Origin: Basidiobolus meristosporus CBS 931.73
Lineage: Eukaryota; Basidiobolomycota; Basidiobolomycetes; Basidiobolales; Basidiobolaceae
Assembly (NCBI GenBank): GCA_002104905.1
Contig: MCFE01000033.1
Location: 62,001-126,000, forward strand
DNA: 64,000 bases
Direction of reading: 5' to 3'
Shown one piece after another: positions 32,146-42,621 of the stretch. Positions within the stretch are counted from its first letter, which is position 1; each line of letters starts with the position of its first letter. The position numbers were made by a program, and so were the translations under genes. Below the pieces are notes generated by a model. The model was not told where the DNA came from, did not search any database, and saw only the letters and a list, made by a program, of their open reading frames with translations.

Positions 32146-33040
32146 CCCTATGAAAAATAATTTGGTCCCACAGGTGGATCCAATCCGGATCAGCTGTCAG
32201 GATCCTCTTGAGAGACCATCATAATACCAGCAGCTTGGAATTAGTGACCCTCCTAACAATCTTATGATGGGATCATGATGGTGTCTTGCTAATTTTACAA
32301 CCAAATAAAGGGAAAAAACTTGACAATATTCTATTGGTGCTGTGACAATATTTGCGTGGTGTTGTTGCAGTCTTTTAGCACCCTATAACTATTTTAAGTG
32401 GATCCAGTTGGCCAGAACATCCAATTGCCTTATATAGCAAGAAACTTGACAGTATTTTGATGGCCTCACAGCAAGACTCTGATGGCATTATATTGGCAGT
32501 ATGATGGCCTACCACTGGCTCTGTATATTGCTACTGTACCAATTTACCAAATGGTATTTCCTTTTTCTACCATCCCTTGTGCAACTCATTTATTCCACTA
32601 TAGAATCACCCCTCTTTATTTGCTTACTCATTACTACCTTGGGTATTCCACATATAGTTTGAACCAAAAAAAACTATGGCCTCCTGCTTACTAACCTCTA
32701 CAAATGCGCACACCTGACGCAATTGACATACTTCTATTACATCAACTTTATGGCTTTTTAGTGTGATACTTGCAACATTACCATATACCTTGTACTGCTG
32801 GTAACATATACATCTTGCAAACATATGTCTGGTTGTTGCCACTTCTGCCATGAATACCTCCTGAATATCCGCAAAGTACTTCTTGGTATTTAGCCAATAT
32901 ATTCCTTCTCCCTGCTGGATTCTAGTCCCCCTTATAGGTGTGCTCTGGCTTTTGTTTGTGTGAATTCCATATTGAATGGTTTAAAGGTGGCTTGTGACCA
33001 TGAGAAATCCAGCATACCTTGGTGGAGTTTTCCTAACAAA
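32146..33040. repeat. Terminal region of Tnp2 element, copy A
   Basis: It begins CCCTATGAAAAATAATTTGG and is the inverted counterpart of 46107-46990. Both contain GGTCCCACAGGTGGATCC near the end and a block related to ACCTTGGTGGAG on the inner side. It is noncoding as far as I can see and is the subterminal region of a large DNA transposon. Confidence 0.7.
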
Positions 33041-33079
33041 AATTAGTTGCTTGTTGCACCTAACCTAACTTTGCATTAC

Positions 33080-35275
33080 TTAATTAATTACTCTTGCATT
33101 GGGGCTGCTTAGCTTCTTAATACCATAGACATAGGTGACTCCATGTGCACATTTGTCCTCAGCATCTTCCAACTTTTTCCGGCTGTCCTCCATGTGCCAA
33201 CTCATCACATCCATGATGGACTTGAAGGTAATATTCTTGATGAGATTGGGATATGGTAGTACCTGCAACTTGACCTGTCTTCCAATCTCCCTACACCTCT
33301 GCTCCATAGGAAACTCCCAAAAGGTGAAGCAAGGCCCAATATTCTCCACACACCATGCAGGATGGAGTAGAGAATGGATACAGTAGCAGCAGAGATCTAT
33401 GTGTTCAGCTTTATGTTTGTAGTATAGCCGCTCAAATCCTGTCACAAACTCCTCACACAACAGCTGTAGATGCGTCAAGTTGGCATTGGTGATCCGCCTC
33501 TGGATAAATATTCCTACAATGTCCACATATGGCTCCCAATGCTTCCAATGTACTCTTGGTAGGAATGGCTTCAGAACACCACTTAAACAAATACATATCC
33601 AGTTCATCCAGTCTTTGCATTTGCATTGTTGCATATGCGTATGAATATTAATTGGCACCCATGAGAAGTACTTAGGGTAGCAAATACTCTGTAATATCTT
33701 GCCAATTCTTTCAAACTTCTCCGGTATATCAAAGGGCTCATTTAGCTTGAAATGCCACATGGACAACTTGGTCATCAGTACAGGGATATTGTTGAAATAC
33801 AAATGCATTGCTCCCAGTGGAAAGCTTTTGCTCCAACAGATACCCTCTATCTTAAGTATCTCTGGTTTCCAATTGATTCCATATTCCAACCAATGGCTTA
33901 TAGCTTGCTAATTTTGCAGCAATTACATGCTTACTTCTGTATATTCTCTCTGTGGAAAGATGATGTTCTTAGTGCTGGTGTTAGGTTAGTAATAATGTGT
34001 GTGAGTTATGGAGTAAATCCCCAGGATCTCACACATTTGACAGCAATACTGTCCATTGTGCCTGGAAAAACCTGCTATCTTGCTGATGGCTGGGGTATCT
34101 CCAATGCAGATAATAATATGCACTTTTACATGATGGCCATTTACCATTATCCTACTGGAAAGCATACAAAATTCATCCAGCAATGGAAACAGGTAGCTAT
34201 CCAGGTTGGATAGTGATTTATGCCCAGATACCAGTGAGACTACCAGCAGATTATTGTTCTGATACCATAAGATGGGCGGCAGATTCAGATTGATGAGAAT
34301 CAGTGGCTAGCAGGATTTACTGGTAGAGTACTTATTTAATGAGAATCCATCAAGTGCTAAAGCAAAGGCATGGTCAAACATAACTTCAAAGTAGCCCTTG
34401 CTTCTTAGCTCTTTGTAATGTTTGCCATCCAATATATTGGATATGCTTGCACTTGATTGATACTGATTGCGGTACTGTATAGCTTTGCAATATTTGTTGG
34501 ACTGCATCTGCTTCCTCAGATGGGGTATGGCCTGAATATATCCGGAGTGCGTGCAATATTTTCCCTTGATGGTGGTGGATTCCTGGCAATTTGGACATGT
34601 GGCAATGATAGCATATTAGATGTGAATGCCATGCAATTGTTAACACATACTGGAATCAGGACAGTTTCTGGATCATATGTTGCCAGCCACATGACAGTTG
34701 TCCACTTGTACCATGTACATGGTTAGTGGCATCTTGGTATGATTTTAGCAAGAAGTAGTAATAAATCCTCAAAGCCCCCATTACTGATATTAGTGGAAAT
34801 GCACCACTTCTCTAGCCACAACATTACATCATTCACCAGTAGATGGATTGCTGGGCTCACTTGGCTTCATAAAGTATCCTTGGCATTTGTTTCAATGGGT
34901 GCTGTCTCATTGCTTATAGGGACTTGACCAGGCTGATACATGGTACTTTTGTTAGGGGAGATAGGCTCAAAATCCATCAGCAAACCTTTTTTGTCAGAGC
35001 TATCACTCTGTGTACCATATTCAGAAGGCTGAGGTGAGCCTAAAGGCATCACAAATTCACCTGACTCAGTTTGTGCAAGGTGACAAAGATGGCCAGGTGC
35101 CAATATAGAAGTACTAACTGGCTGGCAAGATAATGCTGATACAGTAGTGCATGATGAATAGTCAAATATGACTTGGGTGGCAAAACACTGGCCATGATCC
35201 TTGTAATACTTCCTATGCTGTCTGCATGCCTCATTGCTGAGAGGCTTGCCACAATAGCAACATGGTCTTATTTCT
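33080..35275 (-). pseudogene. CACTA/EnSpm-like transposase (Tnp2 family), copy A, decayed
   Basis: The longest intact piece is 33080-33889 (269 codons). It contains an HSLLHPAWCVENIGP-FWEFPMEQRCREI block like the domain that follows Tnp2 in CACTA transposases. Upstream pieces on the same strand carry GYFEVMFDHAFALALDGFSL, then VHIIICIGDTPAISKIAGF with HNGQYCCQMC. These match the Tnp2 pattern of a DGF, a D-P-A motif and a GHN-C-x-x-C end. An N-terminal piece near 35160-35270 shows CCYCGKPLSNEACRQHRKYY, a probable zinc finger. Frame changes and stops separate the parts, although introns could explain some. A second, inverted copy is at 41040-42240. Confidence 0.7.
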
Positions 35276-35535
35276 CTTCTCTTACAGCATTAAGTCAAAG
35301 CAGTTTTGTCCATAGGGCAAACAGTTTGACCTTCAACAACATGATGCTATTATATCACCTCTTGGTCAATACTCATGTGAACTTGAGACAGTCTTGTACT
35401 TGAGACATTGCACCTACATGAATGTAAGATTCAATGATGACCTGCAATAGTAAGCATTATAAATAAAGTTGTGGCACCACATACACACATATATGTAACA
35501 CTATTTCCCCTTTGGCATAACTCACTTCCATATAT

Positions 35536-36171
35536 ATGCCGCCAAAAAATAAAGCAAAGTTGTCTGGTTCTAAACCAAACCCCTCCACTGATGGCAACAG
35601 AAGAATGGTTGGACAACAGCTTGCTTTGACATTCAGTGCAACAAGTGGGGCTACATCCAAAAAAGGCCCTGTGGACAGTGCGCCCATTAATGGTAATAAT
35701 GTAGACTCCTCAGGTTCTCAATCAAGTAGGCAATTGAGAACCTCTGTGTAGCCACAAGCTGACTGTTATGCTCAGGCAGATGAGAATGCAGCAAACACAG
35801 TACACTCAGTTGAAGATCAGTAAGTGGCCATAATAACAGCACCACCACCCATATTAGCAGGTATGTTGTCAGCTCATACCAAAGCATTAATGAAGCTACT
35901 AGGTGCAGTGGCTGATAGGATAGATGCAATGGCCCAGAGAAATCAGGAAATACTCCAGAAACAGGATGAGTGGATAATATGCATAGAGCAATCAATATCC
36001 CAGGTAGACAAAGCAGCATCTTTGCTGCAAAGAAGGAACTTAAGTAGCTCAGTTTCACAGCCAAGAATTGAGCCATTTCCTGATGTAACAGCAGAGGAGC
36101 ACTATACAGACTTTGAAGCACAGCAACAGTCCCCAAAGATAAAGTCCACAGAAGAACCTATCACAGTTTGA
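35536..36171 (+). pseudogene. Second ORF of the Tnp2 element (coiled-coil-like, unknown function), copy A
   Basis: The frame starts MPPKNKAKLSGSKP and continues past two in-frame stops (35749-35751 and 35821-35823) to a segment with AVADRIDAMAQRNQEILQKQ, EWIICIEQSISQVDKAASLL and PITV. The middle looks like an amphipathic or coiled-coil helix; the front is Ser/Gln/Asn rich. It is divergently oriented to the transposase. A related copy exists at 39840-40461 (minus) with MPPNNKAKLSGSQP, so the reading frame is recognisably shared. I do not recognise the family; a DNA-binding accessory protein of the transposon is a reasonable guess. Confidence 0.55.
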
Positions 36172-36289
36172 GAGGTAGACAATGTGGTGTTTATACCAAA
36201 GTCTGAAAATTAAAATACATTGAGGATATGTGAAGCCAACAAGTGCAACAATGAAGAGTGGCTTCAGCTTTCTACTCAAGTTCTTCCAT

Positions 36290-37932
36290 CTATTTCAACT
36301 CTCTGAGCTATCTAGTTCAACTAGATTAATGAGTAGTGCCCAAATATCTGTATGAAGGCTCATCATAGACACTTGGACCATACTAAAATCATTTGGCAAG
36401 AACTCAAGCGGATCCAACATTGACTTTTCCGGTCTGGAGCATGCTTGCAAGCTAGGGGATGGGTTTTGTCTGGGTTGTACTAAAGATGAGGTGAGACTTG
36501 GTATAGGGACCATAGTGATGGATTTGGATACTTATACAGTGATGTATTGGCATCAACCTGGTCTTATATGAAATATGTATGAAAACTAATGTGATTGTTG
36601 AATTGTCTGTATATTATGCATGATGCATCTCAGACTACATTGACAGGGATCAGATCACATCAATTGCAGATTTCCTATTTCATTATAGACTTGTGAGTAA
36701 AACATCAATAAAAATACCCAGTCATTGTTTAAGGATGATTTTTGCAGCATAATGATGGGATACATGGCAATTGATGGAGATTTAATCATAATGCATGGAA
36801 AATCAGATAAATAAAGCTGATCATGCCAAATCAAATCAAATCATCTCTGTGCAATCTCTTCCAATTTTAATATGATATACTCATCTGAATAGTCTTTTCT
36901 CATCAATCCCAACACTACCACTGGATTTCCTTTTGACACACTAGAGGAGATCTATACAAAGTACTGGGGTCCATCTACCCCAATCTACTCAAGGAGATCC
37001 CTAGTTAAGCTTCTCTGCTATTATAGGAACTATTGCCCTACAAGGTTTCATCCCACCATCCATGGCAACAAAAGTCCTAGAAGCTTTCATTTTCAAATGA
37101 CAGCAATGGAGAGCCACCTTGCAGAGGGTATGAATGACTTAGAGCAAGCTTGGAATACTAGGTTTAGAAGCTCAAATAGACTTCCATATCCCTGAGTGTT
37201 CAGCAACAGGTTCCATATAAGGAGTATTTTGGATACCTTCCCAGTCAGGATTAACAGAGCTTCTAGAGGGCAGAGGCACTTTTATTCTGGCAAGTACAAG
37301 GCACACTGTGTGAAGTTTCAAGCACTGTCTGACATTGAGGGTAACATCATCTGGTTTAGTGAGCCATTTGCTGGAAGTGAGCATGACAAAGCACTCTGGG
37401 TAGAGAGTCATCCAGAGTTCAGTAGAGGGGAGAAATGTATGGCAAACTTAGCTTATATAGGAGAGGATTGTCAGAGATTAGGATGTATTACAGCTTACAG
37501 GAAGCCAAGGAATGGAGTGCTTAGCAGGATGCAGAAGCTCTACAATGAGATATTTAATTATTTCAGAGTGAGGGCAGAGCATACATTTTGATGTCTGAAG
37601 ATATTCAGCATATTGGCAGGTAAATACAGAGGAAAGTCATATATAGGAGAACACAGCAGAATAGATAAATAGTTAAGATACTTATCAATGCACAGTATAT
37701 TCATACAAGAAGATATCCACTGAGAGAAATGTGTCTGGAGCATTATGACAAGTAAATAAAGCAAGGAAAGCACTACTCTGAGCAACATAAGTAAAATTGA
37801 GTAAAATTACCAGTAACTATAGCCTACCACTGGCATGATGGTAGAAATTATAGTGCCAGATAGTGCCAGATCAATCCAGCACTCTAAACAGGCTGGCACT
37901 ATGTGGCACTATCCAACAGAACAAGTCTAATG
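36290..37932 (+). mobile_element. H-family DDE transposon, truncated copy A, with transposase pseudogene
   Basis: The plus-strand pieces at 36880-37590 read as a DDE_Tnp_4 (Harbinger/HARBI1-like) endonuclease. Key parts are SILDTFPVRIN (first Asp), YSGKYKAHCVKFQALSDIEG, GSEHDKALW (second Asp), LAYIGEDCQ, NGVLSRMQKLYNEI and FRVRAEHTF (Glu). Stops (for example TGA at 37589) break it. A divergent start of the family's second gene is at 36513-36295 (minus). The copy ends at GAACAAGTCTAAT (about 37925-37932), preceded by AGTGCCA subterminal repeats. The other end is missing. Confidence 0.72.
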
Positions 37933-37944
37933 TATTATGTGGTA

Positions 37945-39443
37945 TATTAGTAGAGCTAAGTAGCTTCCAAGAGCTATATACACAGGACTCATCCAGGCAA
38001 CAGTTCTAAAGTATCAGACAGAGGGTAAGTGAATACCTTGAGGAATCAGAAGGTGAGCCTCAAAAGGAAGAATACAGACTGCAAGCAACAGCATCCAGAT
38101 TGTGCCAGTGCTCTTTGCTGGATTCCTTGCCATCCCTTACAACTGCAGCATGCTGGCACATGTCAGTCTAAACTATGCTAATACCCTTCTCATGAGCACC
38201 CTGCATTGAGTCAACACATGTTAGGTCAATGTGTGCACTTTAGAGCAAAACCACCAGAACTCTCCAAACTGCTCATTTAAATGCAAGTCTATTGGAGCAG
38301 GCCAAATTGCATCAACAAGCAACATCACATTGAACTCAGCCACAGGCCATTCCAGCGCATCAAGTTGCACCTGTGCCTGCCATAACACCTGACCATCAGC
38401 TAGTTACTTCTGGTGAGCTCACTGATGATGATCCACATAAAGTGCCTCCACCACCAGAGCCTCTGGCAAGTAAAAGAACACCTCAGCATGTAGCACTGCC
38501 GGCCAGTTCAGTAGCATCATCCAGGGCAATTAAGTGTGGCCAAGCTGCAGCATTGCACCATCAACTAGGAGGCAAAATACTGACCACAAATACACAAGTA
38601 GCCAAGATGATAGTTAGCAAGCAAGTAGTGTAGGTATGCAAAGTGAATCACTACCAATTGCTTCAGTAGTAATCCTTGTGAGAAAAAAACCTAGGAGAAG
38701 ATGATGTAATTGCATTAAGTTGCTATTATTTGTCATGATCTAAACAATGCATTTTTTTGCAATCCAACTCAAGCCACCGCAAATCAGTATTCACTAAATT
38801 TTTGATATAAGCAAAATAAAGGTTGTCTCACATCTGAGACAGAGCCCCTCCAAGTAAATAACCTGCATATATATATTTCATCTGTTACACCAGTGCAGCC
38901 ATTTGATCTGTTTTGCACCTGTTTGATTGGTTGCATGCTGGCTATGACACCTTGTCCAATCACTAGGATCAGGGATTTACTTGCTCAATGGGCAAAATGG
39001 GATATTTGAGGGCAAATCAGGTAGCTTGTGTATTGGTCAGAGCCAATTGAGGGCTGACGGCCTCAGGATACTTTGGACCAATTAACTGCTGAGATATCAT
39101 CCAATTGGAGTGATGGTAGCCAAAATGGTAAGTATCAGTGTAGTTTATAGTGTGATATCCATTTATTTCCATTTACATTAAAGAAACATATCCAAATACT
39201 GTATTTTACCTACCACAATAGTGGTATCCAACTGTACATGTGATGCATACATTGCTAGTTGGTGCAATCATCTGAGCCAACCTCATTGTGTCAGATTGTG
39301 CCAAAGTGAGCAAGATTGTCCCACATGGTGCAAAATTGTCCAAGAGCAATCCTGCCTACTGGAAGCTATAATATTGCACCCAATTGTTCTCAGAGACCAC
39401 AGATAGCACCATGTGCCCTGGCACAGTACAATGGAGCAAGTCT
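37945..39443 (+). repeat. H-family second-gene half, partial copy (direct repeat of 49470-50975)
   Basis: About 1.5 kb is colinear with 49470-50975: GACTCATCCAGGCA, then GTATCAGACAGAGGGTAAGTGA, then TACAATGGAGCAAGTCTAT at the end. A spliced gene could lie here; an ORF at 38373-38633 reads DDDPHKVPPPPEPLASKRT. Copies differ by many point changes. It ends next to a solo LTR. Confidence 0.65.
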
Positions 39444-39445
39444 AT

Positions 39446-39571
39446 TGTTGCAGCTGTATTACTTCTACAAAGGTACAAATACTGAGCCTCTTGTGAATAA
39501 ACAACAGTTCCACTATTATCACTATGTCTTGATAAGTTCCTTATATTCAAATCACTTCTTAATTTGCAACA
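39446..39571 (+). mobile_element. Copia-2 solo LTR (126 bp)
   Basis: TGTTGCAGCTGTATTACTTC...AATTTGCAACA matches the 5' LTR at 42459-42585. No matching target duplication is visible (TCTAT against CATCC), so rearrangement is possible. Confidence 0.75.
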
Positions 39572-39699
39572 CATCCCCCTTACAGGCACTTGCCTGGCTA
39601 CCTGGCATTACTTGACCACTTGTGATTTGCCTCAGCTCTGCTTGAAATTAGCTCTTGAAGAAGTGCAGGCTTTTAACTGTGGCACCATTGCTTGTCTGC

Positions 39700-40461
39700 C
39701 TTCAATAGTTTCTGCCATTCTTGAGGTACTTTCTTAACATACCTATGCTGGCCCAAAATCTAGTTGCTTGCTTGAATCAATAATTTAATTATCAGGCTTT
39801 GGTATAAACACCACATTGTCTACCTCTCACACTGTGATAGGTTCTTCTGTGGACTTTATCTTTGGGGACTGTTGCTGTGCCTCAAAGTCTGTATGGTGTT
39901 CCTCTGCTGTTACATCAGGAAATGGCTAAATTCTTGGCTGTGAAATTGAGCTACTTGAGTTCCTTCTTTGCAGCAAAGATACTGCTTTGTCTACCTGAGA
40001 TATCAATTGCTCTACACATATTATCCACTCATCCTGTTTCTGGACTATTTCCTGATTTCTCTGGGCCATTGCATCCATCCTATCAGCCACTGCACCTAAT
40101 GGCTTCATTAATGCTTTTGTATCAGCTGACAACATACCTGCTAATATGGGTGGTGGTGCTGTTATCATGGCCACTTGCTGATCTTCAACTGAGGGTACTT
40201 CATTTGCTACATTCTCATCTGCCTGAGCATAATGGTCAGCTTGTGGCTCTGCAGAGGTTCTCAATTGCTTACTTGACTGAGAGCCTGAGGAGTCTGCATC
40301 ATTACCTCAAGTGGGACACTGTCAACATTGCCTTTATTGGATGAAGCCCTACTTGTTGCACTGAATGTCAAAGCAAGCGGTTGACCAACTGTTCTTCTGC
40401 TGCTGTTGGTGGTGGGGCTTGGTTGGGAGCCAGACAACTTTGCTTTATTATTTGGTGGCAT
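39700..40461 (-). pseudogene. Second ORF of the Tnp2 element, copy B
   Basis: The inverted counterpart of 35536-36200. The minus-strand ORFs read MPPNNKAKLSGSQPSPTTN, then EVPSVEDQQVAMITAPPPIL and AVADRMDAMAQRNQEIVQKQ. It supports the same helical core as copy A with conservative changes (EIL to EIV, ECIEQ to ECVEQ type). It is interrupted by a frame change between the two parts. Confidence 0.55.
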
Positions 40462-40495
40462 ATATATGGAAGTGAGTCAAACCAAAGGGAAAATA

Positions 40496-40864
40496 TGTTA
40501 CAAGTCTTGGTATAAGAGTTGTAGAGGAATAGGCAGTTTAGCTAGTATTGTATTTGCTAAAACTTGAATTGATTTTTATTGAGGTTCCAGCAGCTCCTTA
40601 TATACATTTTGCCAGATCAATTGCTGACTAATTGTATTTCCTAATGTAGGTTGTGGCTGATGACTCATTTGATTGCATCATCATCACCCAATAAGATCCC
40701 ACTTAATATATCTATTTCTGTCTGATAAGGATCTGCTGATTCATTTGCTGACTAATGCTACTGATTTGATACATAATACTGATATACTGATAACCTAAAT
40801 ATATACTAATTGATTTGACTAAAAAACTGATCTAACTTAAACATTCAAGCGGCAGATCATAACA
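40496..40864 (-). mobile_element. Solo LTR of a third family (LTR-3), 369 bp, 4-bp duplication AATA
   Basis: The plus strand runs TGTTACAAGTCTTGG...GCGGCAGATCATAACA and is flanked by AATA on both sides. The corresponding position in copy A (about 35495) lacks it, so copy A is the empty site. Related copies lie at 59427-59790 and 60297-60600. Confidence 0.8.
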
Positions 40865-41039
40865 AATAGTGTTGCATATACATGTGTATGTGGTGCCACA
40901 GCTTTATTTATAATGCATACCATGGCAGGTCATCACTGAATATTACATTCATGTAGGTGCAATGTCTCAAATACAAGACTGTCATGGATTTACATGAGAA
41001 TTGACCAAAAAGTGATATAATAGAGTTACATTGTAGAAG

Positions 41040-42240
41040 ATCTAATGGTTTGCTTCATGGACAGTAATCCATATACTGGTGAATGATGTAATGTTGTGGC
41101 TAGAGTAATGGTGCATTTCCACTAATATCAGTAATGGGGGCTTTGAGGATTTATTGCTACTTCTTGCAAAATTCATTCCAGGATTCAACTTACCATGTCC
41201 ACGGTACAAGTGAACAACTGTCATGTGGCTGGCAACATATGACACAGAGACTGTCCAGATTTCAGCATGTGTTAACAGTTGCATGGCATTCAAATCCAAA
41301 TATTCTACCATTGTAACACTTCCAAATTGTCAGAAATCCACCACCACAAAGGGAAAACATGGCTCACACTCCTGATATATTCCAGTAGTACCCTGTCTAA
41401 AGAAGCTAATGCAGTCTGACAAATATTGCAAAGCTAGACAGTACCACAATCATATAAATCAAGCCAAACATATCTAATATATTTGATGGCAAACATTAAA
41501 AACAGCTAAGAAGCACAGGCTACTTTGATGGTATGTATAACCGTGCCTTTGCCTTAGCACTTGATAGATTCTCATCATACAAGTACTCTACCAACAAGTC
41601 ATGCTGGCCACTGATTCTTGTCAATATGAATCTGCAACCCATCTTACAGTATCAGAGCAATAATCTGATGATAGTCTCACTGGTATGTGGGCCTAAATCA
41701 CCATCCAACCTGGATACTTACCTGCATCTATTGCTGGCTGAGTTTTGTATGCTTTCCAGCAGGATAATGGTAAGTAGCCATCATGTAAAAGTGCATATTA
41801 TTATCTGCATTGGAGATACCCCAACCATCAGCAAGATGACAGGTTTTCCGGGCACAATGAACAGTATTGCTGTCAAATGTGTGAGATCCAGGGGATTTAC
41901 TCCATAACTCACCTATGTTATTATAACCAAGTACCAGCACTAAGAAGATTGTCTTCCCACAGAGAGAATGTACAGAAGTCAGTGTGTAATTGCAGCAAAG
42001 TTGGCAAGTTATAAGCCATTGGTTGGAATATGGAACCAACTGGAAACCAGAGATATGTGAGATAGAGGCATCTGATATAGCAAAAGCTTTCTACTGGGAG
42101 AAATGCATTTGCTTTTCAGCAGTATCCCTATACTGATGACCAAGTTATACATGAGGCTTTTCAAGCTAAATCAACCCTTCAAAATGCTGGAGATACTTGA
42201 AGGAGGTGGCAAGGTATTGTTGAAATATTGAACTATTTGG
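41040..42240 (+). pseudogene. CACTA/EnSpm-like transposase (Tnp2), copy B, inverted and decayed
   Basis: The best piece, 41533-41907, reads NRAFALALDRFSSYKYST, KSCWPLILVNMNLQPILQYQ, CGPKSPSNLDTYLHLLLAEF and VHIIICIGDTPTISKMTGF. This is the classical Tnp2 order: DGF, CWP-LN-LP, GPK-P, D-P. It is the inverted equivalent of about 33750-34900. The part matching 33080-33690 is missing, replaced by sequence in front of the copia-2 insertion. Confidence 0.7.
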
Positions 42241-42458
42241 TATCATTCAGCAGCTAAAAATTAACTCAACAATTCAAGACTAGTCTTAGTCACTGTAGGA
42301 CTCATTTACTGCCTTAACTTTGCCACTTTCTCCTGATATATGATCTTATGATTATTCCCTATATTCAGGATCAAATTAGCACTATTACCAAACATTATGT
42401 ACTAGCCCTGAAACTGATACACAATGCTCCTGAATATTGAGAAACCCTCCCTTCTTAG

Positions 42459-42585
42459 TGTTACAGCTGTATTACTTCTACAAAGGTAAAAATACTGAGC
42501 TTCTTTATGAATAAACAACAGTTCAACTATTACCACTATTTCTTGATAAGTTCCTTTTATCCAAATCACTTCTTAAGTTGCAACA
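42459..42585 (+). repeat. Copia-2 5' LTR (127 bp)
   Basis: TGTTACAGCTGTATTACTTC...AAGTTGCAACA, followed at once by the primer-binding site. It is unusually short for a copia LTR. Confidence 0.8.
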
Positions 42586-42597
42586 GGTTATGAGCCC
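42586..42597 (+). other. Copia-2 primer-binding site, half-tRNA type
   Basis: GGTTATGAGCCC is exactly complementary to GGGCTCATAACC, the anticodon arm of initiator tRNA-Met. Confidence 0.75.
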
Positions 42598-42621
42598 TAA
42601 TTGCCTTAATCTATTCTAAAG

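Noticed and set aside
33080-33889. 269-codon ORF as an orphan host gene
   Set aside because: Its HSLLHPAWCVENIGP and FWEFPMEQR pattern and its position next to Tnp2 motifs make it part of a transposase.
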